Source: Streptomyces sp. DSM 15324 (GTDB lineage Bacteria; Actinomycetota; Actinomycetes; Streptomycetales; Streptomycetaceae). From it: a stretch of DNA of 64,000 nucleotides. Shown piece by piece: positions 9,250-16,880 of this stretch. The stretch spans positions 62,001 through 126,000 of the forward strand of contig NZ_KQ949038.1 of assembly GCF_001514285.1 (NCBI RefSeq). Direction: 5' to 3'. Both the position numbers and the translations under genes were made by a program. The notes below the pieces were generated by a model. It had not been told where the DNA came from, did no database searches, and saw only the letters and a program-made list of their open reading frames with translations. Numbering within the stretch: position 1 is the first letter of the stretch; the number at the start of each line of letters is the position of its first letter.

Positions 9250-9779
9250 AATTGACTATACCCCAGGCGGTCTCGCGGCGGCAGGGCCCCGCTGTGGGGG
9301 CAGGGGTGGCCGCAGAGTGCGAGGCCGCTCGTCACGGAGGGCGTCCCCATCTGACTCGTGCGACTCCCGGCGTCGCGGTCGGCGGTCCGCCCGCAGGTGG
9401 AGCGGGTGTCGCGGACAGTTGGCAGGCGGATGTCCATACGCCGCTGTGGCTGCGGGCGGAGTGCACCTTCCGGGTGGTGGGGGCGGGAACCCTCCGGCTG
9501 TGGGTGCAGCCGTGGGCGTGCAGGCTCAAGGCCGGCGCGGTCCGGCCGGGTGGCGCCGGGGCCGTGGTGCCCCCGTGTTCGGATGTGCTGCCCTGTGTTG
9601 GCGGTCGGGGTGGCGCCGCGGCGGTTCCCGCCTTCCCTCGTTCCGGCTCGTGGTGACCGCCGGGCCGGCCTCCGTCGGGATCTGATGGCCGGCTGTGCGG
9701 CGCGGGAGGCGGGGCCGCGTGCGGCCGGGGGTTCCGTGATCGCGTCATCTCGTTCGGTGCCGGGACTTGCGGCCACATT
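9250..9779. other. Long intergenic region without a recognisable gene
   Basis: About 530 bp between the TetR operators and the upstream region of the second hydrolase. Open frames exist on both strands, but they are GC-driven, with repetitive Arg/Pro/Ala composition and no recognisable domain or ribosome binding site. Confidence 0.6.
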
Positions 9780-9797
9780 GCATTACGGTCATACTTC
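9780..9797. promoter_or_regulatory. TetR-type operator, site 4 of 7
   Basis: GCATTAC-GGTC-ATACTTC is a weaker match to the same palindrome. It lies about 170 bp before the second hydrolase gene. Confidence 0.4.
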
Positions 9798-9966
9798 AAT
9801 CATCGATGAGACGCCGGGGACTCGACCGCTCAGATTTCGATGCCCCTTGGCCTTCGACTCGCGGAGTGCATCCGCGGCTGGGAGATTGCAGGTACCGCCT
9901 GCGCTCTTCCGTCCATGAAGGCGGTGTCGCCCGCTCGCAGAAAACCCATACCCGAAGGGCACGACC

Positions 9967-10833
9967 GTGAATGACTCACATGAGGTACGAGGCGACGTGG
10001 TGACGTCGTACAAGAACGCGCCGACCCGTACCGTCACGGCTGGGGGAGTGACCTTCGCCTACCGCGACCTGGGCCCGCGCACCGGTGTTCCGGTGGTGTT
10101 CATCACCCACCTCGCCGCCGTGCTCGACAACTGGGATCCCCGGGTCGTCGACGGCTTCGCCGCCAGGCACCGGGTCATCACGTTCGACAACAGGGGAGTG
10201 GGCGCGTCCAGCGGTTCGACGCCGGACACCATTCAGGCGATGGCGAAGGACACGGTCACCTTCATCCGGGCGCTCGGGCTGGAGCAGGTGGACATCCACG
10301 GTTTCTCGATGGGCGGCATGATCGCCCAGGTGATCGTGCAGGAGGAGCCGCAGCTCGTCCGCAAGCTGATCCTCACGGGCACAGGCCCGGCCGGTGGTGA
10401 GGGCATCAAGAACGTGACCCGGCTGTCTCATCTCGACACGGTCAGGGCGCTGGTCACCCTTCAGGACCCCAAGCAGTTCCTCTTCTTCACCCGCACGGCC
10501 AACGGGCGCCGGGCCGGCAAGGAGTTCCTGGCCCGGCTCAAGGAGCGCACCCAGGACCGGGACAAGTCGATCTCTCCGATCGCGTACCTCACCCAGCTCA
10601 AGGCCATCCACCGCTGGGGCCTGGAAAAGCCCCACGATCTCTCCGCCATCCAGCAGCCCGTGCTCGTCGCGAACGGCGACAGCGACAGGATGGTTCCGTC
10701 GAAGAACTCCCACGACCTGGCCCGGCGACTGCCCGACGCCGAACTGGAGATCTACCCCGACGCCGGCCACGGCGGCATCTTCCAGTTCCATGATCAGTTC
10801 GTGAAGACAGCCCTCGAGTTCCTCGGCCGCTAG
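9967..10833 (+). CDS. Alpha/beta hydrolase (serine type), paralogue 2
   Basis: 288 aa. The GTG at 9967 is preceded by GAAGGG. The nucleophile elbow is GFSMGG, the catalytic His is in DAGHGG and the probable acid is the Asp in NGDSDRM. It aligns without large gaps to the hydrolase at 7280-8149. It is convergent with the second TetR gene at 11027-11596, so hydrolase and TetR were duplicated as a pair but the orientation differs between copies. The substrate is unknown. Confidence 0.88.
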   Translation: MNDSHEVRGDVVTSYKNAPTRTVTAGGVTFAYRDLGPRTGVPVVFITHLAAVLDNWDPRVVDGFAARHRVITFDNRGVGASSGSTPDTIQAMAKDTVTFIRALGLEQVDIHGFSMGGMIAQVIVQEEPQLVRKLILTGTGPAGGEGIKNVTRLSHLDTVRALVTLQDPKQFLFFTRTANGRRAGKEFLARLKERTQDRDKSISPIAYLTQLKAIHRWGLEKPHDLSAIQQPVLVANGDSDRMVPSKNSHDLARRLPDAELEIYPDAGHGGIFQFHDQFVKTALEFLGR

Positions 10834-11026
10834 AACGGGCAATGGGCCCTAAGAGCGGTCGCCGCCCGGGGCGAGGCCGAGCCCGGCGTGACCGGCGTCC
10901 CGGCCGGCCCCCCTCGCCGCGGCGGGTGGCAGGCTCGACGGGCCCTTCCCCCCCTCGTCCCCGGGTGCAAGAGCACCTCGATGCCGAGGCCGGGCGGAGG
11001 TCCTGTCGGGGATCTGACCGCTCCCG

Positions 11027-11596
11027 TCAGCCCATGAAGGCGAGGGCGTTCTCGATCCCCTTCTCCAGGACCTCGTCGGCGAACGTCCGGTCAGAGAGGG
11101 CGCGGGACAGTTGCATGGTCCCCACCAGCATGGTGTAGAGCCCGATCGCCTTGCCGCGGGCGGACTGCGGGTCTCCGGGCGTCAGGCGGGCGGCGATCTC
11201 GTCCAGGATCCTCCGCGCACCGTCGGTGTAGGCCTGCTTGGTCGCGTCTCCGCAGCGGCCGATCTCGTCGAGCAGGGCGGCGGAGGGGCATCCGGCGCCG
11301 GGATTGTCCCGGTGGCCGGGCGACAGGTATTCGCGAATGAGGTCCTCGAGCCCCGTGCGGCCGGGCCGCAGGGTGTCGTACGCCGCGATCTGCGTGCGCA
11401 GTTGGTCGGCCACGACGTTGGCCACGAGGTCGTCCTTGGAAGCGAAGTGGGCGTAGAAGGCGCCGTTGGTGAGCCCCGCGTCCGACATCAGCGTGGAGAC
11501 GCCCGAGCCGTCCAGGCCGTCCTGCTTGAACCGGTGGCCGGCCTTCTCGAGGATCCGTTGCCGCGTCACCTGTTTGTGTTCCTTGGCGTAGCGCAC
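11027..11596 (-). CDS. TetR/AcrR family regulator, paralogue 2
   Basis: 189 aa using the GTG at 11596, which aligns with the start of the paralogue at 9029 (VRYAKEHK against MRYGKEHK) and follows GGAGGAAG. The open frame continues much further upstream, but that extension is Arg/Pro-rich and matches nothing in the paralogue. The helix-turn-helix (RQRILEKAGHRF ... GLTNGAFYAHFASKDDL) and the GCPSAALLDEI motif are conserved. It probably binds the same family of palindromes as its paralogue, so cross-regulation is possible. Confidence 0.9.
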   Translation of the reverse strand: MRYAKEHKQVTRQRILEKAGHRFKQDGLDGSGVSTLMSDAGLTNGAFYAHFASKDDLVANVVADQLRTQIAAYDTLRPGRTGLEDLIREYLSPGHRDNPGAGCPSAALLDEIGRCGDATKQAYTDGARRILDEIAARLTPGDPQSARGKAIGLYTMLVGTMQLSRALSDRTFADEVLEKGIENALAFMG

Positions 11597-11849
11597 CACA
11601 GGCTTCCTCCGTTCGCTCCGCAGGGTCGTCGCTTCCTGCTCAAGCGTAATCCATGGCCTGTCATGCGTAATATGATGACCTGGGGCCTTCGTCCCTGTGG
11701 CTCGTGGGCGGCGGCCGGTGGGTTCGGACTCGGTCGGCGGCGCCTCGGTGCCTGACTCCTCGCCGTTGTCGATCTGTGCAGGGCGATGTCCGTGTGGTGG
11801 CGCCGACTCCTTCGCCTTCGGCGCAGAACGCCGGTGGCGAGGTGAAACG

Positions 11850-11913
11850 GCTGTGGCGCACGCCGGCAAAGGCCCGTAACGTTTCGGGCCGTCCGGTCGC
11901 CGTGCGCCACAGC
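11850..11913. terminator. Large nested inverted repeat
   Basis: The outer arms 11850-11862 and 11901-11913 are a perfect 13-bp inverted repeat. Inside are a CCGG/CCGG pair (11863-11866 with 11893-11896) and a 6-bp hairpin GGCCCG/CGGGCC (11871-11876 with 11885-11890). It lies between the reductase gene (ends 11968) and the TetR gene, both on the minus strand. A terminator or structured RNA is possible; no T-run follows. Confidence 0.5.
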
Positions 11914-11924
11914 TGTGCGCGCCG

Positions 11925-11958
11925 AGGTGCCCGGGGCCGGTGATGGGCCCGGGCACCT
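11925..11958 (-). terminator. Hairpin downstream of the OYE reductase
   Basis: An 11-bp stem AGGTGCCCGGG / CCCGGGCACCT with a 12-nt loop starts 10 bp after the reductase stop codon at 11968. It is the likely terminator of that gene. Confidence 0.6.
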
Positions 11959-11967
11959 GGCTTCCCG

Positions 11968-13029
11968 TCAGGCGGTGTGGGTGGGGTAGTCGGTGTACCC
12001 GACTGCGCCGCCGCCGTAGAAGGTGGCGGGGTCGGGACTGTTCAGGGGGGCGCCGGAGCGTACGCGCTCGACGAGGTCGGGATTGGCCAGGGCCATGGTG
12101 CCGACGGTGATGACGTCGGCCAGACCGTCCTCGATGTCCTTGGCGCGGGTGGCGATGTCGGCGCCGGCCCGGTTGAGGACGAGGGCGTTCGGCCACAGCC
12201 TGCGCAGGGTGTGCAGGAGTTCCTCGTCGCCGCCGTGGGCGATGTGCAGGTAGGCGAGGCCGAGCGGGGCGAGGGCGCTCACGAGCGCCGGGTACAGCTC
12301 GTGGGCGTCGCTCTCCGCTATGTCGTTGAAGGGGTTTCCGGGAGAGATCCGGATGCCGGTGCGGCCCGCGCCGATCTCGTCGGCCACCGCGGTGGCGACC
12401 TCCACCGCGAAGCGGATGCGGTTGTCGACGGAGCCGCCGTAGCGGTCGGTGCGCTGGTTGGTGTTGGTCGCCAGGAACTGGTGCACCAGGTAGCCGTTGG
12501 CTGCGTGGATCTCGACGCCGTCGGCACCCGCGGCTATGGCGGCCGCAGCGGCGGCGCGGAAGTCGTCGACCGTCTCGGCGACCTCGTCGGTGGACAGTTC
12601 GCGGGGCAGGGGCATGGGCTTGAGACCGGTCGCGGTGAACATCTCGCCCGCCGGGCGGACGGCGGAGGGGGCTACCGGTTGCCGGTGGTGGGGGGTGTTG
12701 TCGGGGTGGGAGATGCGCCCGGCGTGCATCAGCTGGATGACGATGCGTCCGTCGGCCTCATGCACGGCGTCGGTGACCTTGCGCCAGCCTGCGATGTGCT
12801 CGACGGTGTGGATCCCCGGGGTCACCGGGTAGCCCTGTCCGTCGGCGGAGGGCTGGGTGCCCTCGGTGATGATGAGGGCGTGCGAGGCGCGCTGGGCGTA
12901 GTACTCGGCGTTCAGCTCGGTCGGCACGCCGTCCGGGGTGGCCCGGTTGCGCGTCAGGGGCGCCATCGCCAGCCGGTGCGGCAGGGGGATCTCTCCGACG
13001 ACGACCGGGTTCCACAGCGCATTGAGCAT
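11968..13029 (-). CDS. Alkene reductase, old yellow enzyme (OYE) family
   Basis: 353 aa. The ATG at 13029 follows GAGGAAT; a longer frame to 13089 lacks a ribosome binding site. This FMN-dependent NAD(P)H oxidoreductase is a TIM barrel. It shows HAANGYLVHQFLATNTNQR followed by TDRYGGS, typical of the NemA/XenA group, and conserved MAPLTRNRA near the N-terminus. It reduces activated C=C bonds such as those of enones or nitro compounds. An 18-bp palindrome at 13144 resembling those of the TetR/hydrolase region lies upstream, suggesting common control. Confidence 0.93.
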   Translation of the reverse strand: MLNALWNPVVVGEIPLPHRLAMAPLTRNRATPDGVPTELNAEYYAQRASHALIITEGTQPSADGQGYPVTPGIHTVEHIAGWRKVTDAVHEADGRIVIQLMHAGRISHPDNTPHHRQPVAPSAVRPAGEMFTATGLKPMPLPRELSTDEVAETVDDFRAAAAAAIAAGADGVEIHAANGYLVHQFLATNTNQRTDRYGGSVDNRIRFAVEVATAVADEIGAGRTGIRISPGNPFNDIAESDAHELYPALVSALAPLGLAYLHIAHGGDEELLHTLRRLWPNALVLNRAGADIATRAKDIEDGLADVITVGTMALANPDLVERVRSGAPLNSPDPATFYGGGAVGYTDYPTHTA

Positions 13030-13143
13030 GGGTGATTCCTCAGGAGTAGGTGGTGGATCGCTTGGGGGCGGTGCGGAAACCGCGCGCACGAGGCCGTCGG
13101 CGTCATGCCCCCTGCCGACCGGGCTGTCATCGGCCCGACTTTA

Positions 13144-13161
13144 AAAGTACGAACATAATAT
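13144..13161. promoter_or_regulatory. TetR-type operator, site 5 of 7
   Basis: AAAGTAC-GAAC-ATAATAT lies 115 bp upstream of the OYE reductase start and matches the palindrome near the TetR genes. Nothing else is seen between here and the phosphatase stop at 13344. Confidence 0.55.
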
Positions 13162-13343
13162 TATGCTGGGGTGTGCGGGTGCAAGCAGGGCCCCTGTGGC
13201 GGGTGCGGTTCAGGCCCCCTGCGCTCGTGTGCACGGACGTCAGCGGCGGCGTCGTGATCGGCTGTCAGGAGCCGGGCGTCCCCGGTCCCGCAGGTGTCGG
13301 CGCGGGCCGTCGCCGGATGTCCCGTCGCATCTTGCGCACACCC

Positions 13344-15542
13344 TCACGCCGGAGCGGATGAGGTTTTGCCCAGGAAAGCCGGAATCTGCTGCTCCGCCCA
13401 GATGACTTTGCCTTCGCGGTGGTGGCGTGTGCCCCAGTGTTCGGTGAGCTGGGCGACCAGGAGCAGACCGCGGCCGCCCTCGTCGAAGTTCCGGGCGCGG
13501 CGCAGGTGCGGGGCCGTGCTGCTCGCGTCGGACACTTCGCACGTCAGGGCCGATTGCAGGATCATCCGCAGTTGGATGGGGCTCTTGCCGTAGCGGATGG
13601 CGTTCGTCACCAGCTCGCTGACCACGAGCTCGGTGGTGAAGGCCAGCTCTTCCAGCCCCCAGGCGGCCAGCTGATCGCACGCGTGGGCGCGGGCCTCGGA
13701 GACGACCGCCGGGTCGCTGGCGAGGTCCCAGGTGGCGACGTGTCCGGCGTCCAGGGCTCCGGTTTGTGCCACCAGGAGGGCGATGTCGTCGGCGGGGTGG
13801 CTGGGCAGCAGTGCGGAGAGCAGTTCGTCGCAGGTCTCCTCGAGCGACGCCGGTGCCCGGGAGAGGGCGTCACGCAGCAGGGCGAGGGCGGTTTCGACGT
13901 CACGGGAGCGGCTCTGGACGAGGCCGTCGGTGTACAGAACCAGCCGGCTGCCTGGTGGCAGTTCGAACCGGGCGGATTCGAAGGGGAGTCCGCCCAGACC
14001 CAGGGGCGGGCCGACCGGCAGCTCCGGGAAGTCGACCGCGCGGGCGGTGAGGCCGGCGCCACCGGCGGTCGGGGGAGTCGCCACGGCCGGCGGCAGGTGT
14101 CCGGCGCTGGCCAGGGAGCAGGTGCGGGAGACGGGGTCGTAGATCGCGTAGAGGCAGGTGGCGCTGATCTCGTCCGTGTCCCCTTCCTCTTCATGCTGCA
14201 GGCGGATGACCACGTCGTCGAGGTGGGTCAGCAGTTCGTCGGGGGGCAGGTCGATGTCGGCCAGCGTGCGGACGGCCGTGCGCAGTCTGCCCATGGTGGC
14301 CGCGGCATGCAGGCCATGACCGATCACGTCGCCCACGACGAGGGCGACGCGGGCTCCGGAGAGCGGTATCACGTCGAACCAGTCGCCTCCCACGCCCGCT
14401 CGTGATCCGCTGGGCAGGTAGCGCGAGGCGGTCTCGACGGAGGCGTCCTGCGGCATGTGGTGCGGCAGCAGGCTGCGCTGGAGGGTGAGCGCGGTGGAGC
14501 GCTCCTGGGTGTAGCGGCGGGCGTTGTCGATGTTCACCGCCGCTCTGGAGGCGATCTCCTGGGCCAGCAGCAGTTCGTCGTCATCGAAGGGGTCCGCCGG
14601 TTGGCAGCGCACGAACTGGGCGAGCCCCAGCGGGCTTCCGCGGGCCCACAGTGGAACAAGGAGCAAGGAGTGCGGGTTCAGTGCGCGCAGGCAGCGCGCG
14701 CGGTCCGTCGACATCGCCAGCCAGGCGGGGACGCCGTCGGCGGTGAGCGGAAGCCGCAGGGGCGCTCCGGTGGCCAGGACGTGGGCCGGCTCCGAGTCTT
14801 CCGGATAGGTGTGTGCCTGTCCTGTGCCCAGTGCCGGGGCGGGGCAGCCCTCCGAGACTGCCGCGGCGATGCGGCGAAGCGTCGCAGGACCGGCTGCCGC
14901 ATACGTCTCCTCCTCCTGGAGAGCGCCGGAAAGAAGGTCGACGACGACGAGGTCCGCGAGGTGGTCGGCCCCGACATCTGCCAGTTCTTGTGCGGTACGG
15001 GTGGTGTCCAGGGTGGTCCCGATCCGCGTCCCCGCCTCGTTGATCACGATCAGGCGCCGCTGCAGCCAGTGGTCGCGTTCCCTCTGGTAGGCGGCGACCG
15101 TCTGTTCCGACGTGCGATCGACGTACTCGAAGGCCATCGCGCTCAGGGCGACAGTCGTTGCGTTGATCAGCTCCTGGGACCCGGCGGCACGGGCTGTTTC
15201 CGTGTAGAGCTGATCAAGCAGATCCGCGTGGACGAGCCGGTAGACGCGAAGGAGCTGGCTGATCGGCACCCCGTGCTCGGCAAGTCGGCGGGCGAACTCG
15301 ATGGCGGCGGGCGGTGTCCTGACCTCAGCCATGGCGAGGCCGTGTTCAAGGAAGTCCAGACCGGCTGCGATGTGTTCGGACAGCGCTGCGGGCGCCACGG
15401 AGACGATGTCCTCGTACTTCCATACTTCTGGAAGCTCGCTGCGCAGGTGCTGCAGCATCACGTGGACCATCTGATCCGCACGGGGTGTCAGGCCCCTGGC
15501 GAGCTCGCTGAGGAAGGCATGGGCGTCAGTACCCATAGGCAC
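13344..15542 (-). CDS. SpoIIE-type protein phosphatase with fused RsbW-like kinase domain
   Basis: 732 aa; GTG at 15540-15542 or ATG 6 nt later. Four parts can be read. The N-terminal helical domain (about 1-150) resembles RsbR/RsbRD sensors. A GAF-like domain follows (about 170-345). The PP2C/SpoIIE phosphatase domain (about 365-575) has GVGGDWFDV, GDVIGHG and HPADDIALLVAQ, which carry the metal-binding Asp residues. The C-terminal HATPase domain (about 590-715) has VVSELVTNAIRYG and GRGLLLVAQL. Such proteins control sigma factors by dephosphorylating and phosphorylating anti-sigma antagonists. No partner anti-antagonist is encoded nearby, so it acts as an orphan here. Confidence 0.92.
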   Translation of the reverse strand: MPMGTDAHAFLSELARGLTPRADQMVHVMLQHLRSELPEVWKYEDIVSVAPAALSEHIAAGLDFLEHGLAMAEVRTPPAAIEFARRLAEHGVPISQLLRVYRLVHADLLDQLYTETARAAGSQELINATTVALSAMAFEYVDRTSEQTVAAYQRERDHWLQRRLIVINEAGTRIGTTLDTTRTAQELADVGADHLADLVVVDLLSGALQEEETYAAAGPATLRRIAAAVSEGCPAPALGTGQAHTYPEDSEPAHVLATGAPLRLPLTADGVPAWLAMSTDRARCLRALNPHSLLLVPLWARGSPLGLAQFVRCQPADPFDDDELLLAQEIASRAAVNIDNARRYTQERSTALTLQRSLLPHHMPQDASVETASRYLPSGSRAGVGGDWFDVIPLSGARVALVVGDVIGHGLHAAATMGRLRTAVRTLADIDLPPDELLTHLDDVVIRLQHEEEGDTDEISATCLYAIYDPVSRTCSLASAGHLPPAVATPPTAGGAGLTARAVDFPELPVGPPLGLGGLPFESARFELPPGSRLVLYTDGLVQSRSRDVETALALLRDALSRAPASLEETCDELLSALLPSHPADDIALLVAQTGALDAGHVATWDLASDPAVVSEARAHACDQLAAWGLEELAFTTELVVSELVTNAIRYGKSPIQLRMILQSALTCEVSDASSTAPHLRRARNFDEGGRGLLLVAQLTEHWGTRHHREGKVIWAEQQIPAFLGKTSSAPA

Positions 15543-15617
15543 AAGGTACCCCGCCCTGGTCGACCGGCCTGTCTGTGAAGTCCGCCGTGCGTTCGCCCAC
15601 TGCCTGTCGGCCGGCGC

Positions 15618-15840
15618 TCAGGGGGTGTGCTCGTAGCGGAGAACAGGGCGCAGGGTGGTGACGCCGGGGCCGTCGGTCATGGAGGGGTGGGCATGGTCAT
15701 CGGCGACGCTGCACACCGGCGGAGTTCTTGGCGCAGGTGCGGGTCGCCACACGCGGCCAGGACGGCCTGCTGGACGGCGCCGGGAGGCCGCAGGCGGGCA
15801 ACGCGTCGGACATCTCACGGTGTGGGTCTGCCGGAAAAGC
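15618..15840 (-). pseudogene. Possible decayed gene remnant
   Basis: The 323-bp gap 15543-15865 holds two short minus-strand stretches in different frames that look coding-like: one reading VARLRPPGAVQQAVLAACGD, the other ending ...TDGPGVTTLRPVLRYEHTP followed by a stop at 15618. They could be one C-terminus broken by a frameshift. No family was recognised. Confidence 0.25.
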
Positions 15841-15865
15841 GTCGCGCCGCCCGCGGGCGGGAGGA

Positions 15866-16699
15866 CTACGGCTGCTGGTTGACGAGGCCGAGGAACTCGC
15901 CCATGTGGAGCTCCGCGAACTCGGGGCCCTTTTCCGCGATGACCTGGCCGAAGCGCGGTACACGCTCCTGGAATCCCGGCCAGGTGAGCGAGTCCGCGTA
16001 TTCCCCGTAGGCCGCGTAGAGGTCGGCGTCCGGCGGGAGGGAGGCCCGGTTGACCTGGGCCTTGGCGGCCGCCAGCGCTGCCTTGTCGAACGATGCGAGG
16101 CGGGACGCCATGGTGTCCACGAAGCTGTCCAGTTCGGCATCGGCCATGGTCCGGGTCACCCAGCCGTAGCGCTCTGCCAGGTCGGCGTCGTAGTCGTGGC
16201 TGCTCAGGATGGCTTCGAGTGCCCGGTCCCGGCCGACCAGGCGGGGCAGGCGTTCGCTTCCTCCGCCGCCGGGAAGGATGCCGGTGCCGACCTCGGGCTG
16301 TCCGAACAGCGCGTGCTCACGGCTGGCGTAGCGCAGGTCGCAGGCCAGGGCCAGCTCGTTCCCGCCGCCTCGGGTACGGCCGCGGATGGAGGCGATGCTG
16401 ATGAACGGAGCCTTCGACAGCCGCACGACGAGATCGGTCCATACCGGCGCCGGATCCGCACCGGCCAGCAGCGGGAACTCGGCGGCCTGGGCGAGGTCGA
16501 AGTGGTTGAAGAAGAAGCCGGGCGTACTGCTGGTGAAGACGACCACGTGGACCTGGGCGTCCCCGCTCAGCTCGGTGACGACTTCATGCAGCCGGGAGAC
16601 CGTCTCCGGAACGATCGGGTTCGCCGGCGCGTTCGAGAACACGATCTTCCGGATCCGGGGTGCCGGGCTTTCCACGCTGATGGTGCTGGGCTGCGTCAT
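15866..16699 (-). CDS. Enoyl-CoA hydratase/isomerase family protein
   Basis: 277 aa. The ATG at 16699 follows AAGGAG; the frame stays open further upstream but without support. The crotonase fold is indicated by the oxyanion-hole segment RGRTRGGGNELALACDLRYAS and by FGQPEVGTGILPGGGGSERLP. Length and motifs suit enoyl-CoA hydratase-like enzymes of fatty-acid or side-chain breakdown. The usual catalytic Glu pair is not obvious, so the exact reaction is uncertain. An 18-bp palindrome of the TetR-type set lies at 16785, 86 bp upstream. Confidence 0.85.
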   Translation of the reverse strand: MTQPSTISVESPAPRIRKIVFSNAPANPIVPETVSRLHEVVTELSGDAQVHVVVFTSSTPGFFFNHFDLAQAAEFPLLAGADPAPVWTDLVVRLSKAPFISIASIRGRTRGGGNELALACDLRYASREHALFGQPEVGTGILPGGGGSERLPRLVGRDRALEAILSSHDYDADLAERYGWVTRTMADAELDSFVDTMASRLASFDKAALAAAKAQVNRASLPPDADLYAAYGEYADSLTWPGFQERVPRFGQVIAEKGPEFAELHMGEFLGLVNQQP

Positions 16700-16784
16700 C
16701 TGGTGCTCCTTGGCTGATGCCGACGTACGGCTGGGTGAAGGAGGACCTGGCCGGCGTCGAGGGCGGTCGGGCATCACCTTTATT

Positions 16785-16802
16785 GAATTATGAGCATAAT
16801 GC
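16785..16802. promoter_or_regulatory. TetR-type operator, site 6 of 7
   Basis: GAATTAT-GAGC-ATAATGC is a palindrome of the same type as at 8278. It lies upstream of the enoyl-CoA hydratase gene that starts at 16699. Confidence 0.55.
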
Positions 16803-16880
16803 CATTCTTTCGCCCGGACGATCACAAGGGAGCAAAGATGCGGAACGTGTTCACCGTGGCTCAGGTTGCGTGGCAGCCTT

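Noticed and set aside
9073..9966. Several overlapping frames in the long gap before the second hydrolase
   Set aside because: None has a ribosome binding site or recognisable domain; low-complexity composition typical of GC-rich non-coding DNA.
11640..11675. Further copy of the ATTACG-type operator before the second TetR gene
   Set aside because: Only one half-site (GCGTAATAT) is present; the second half does not match.
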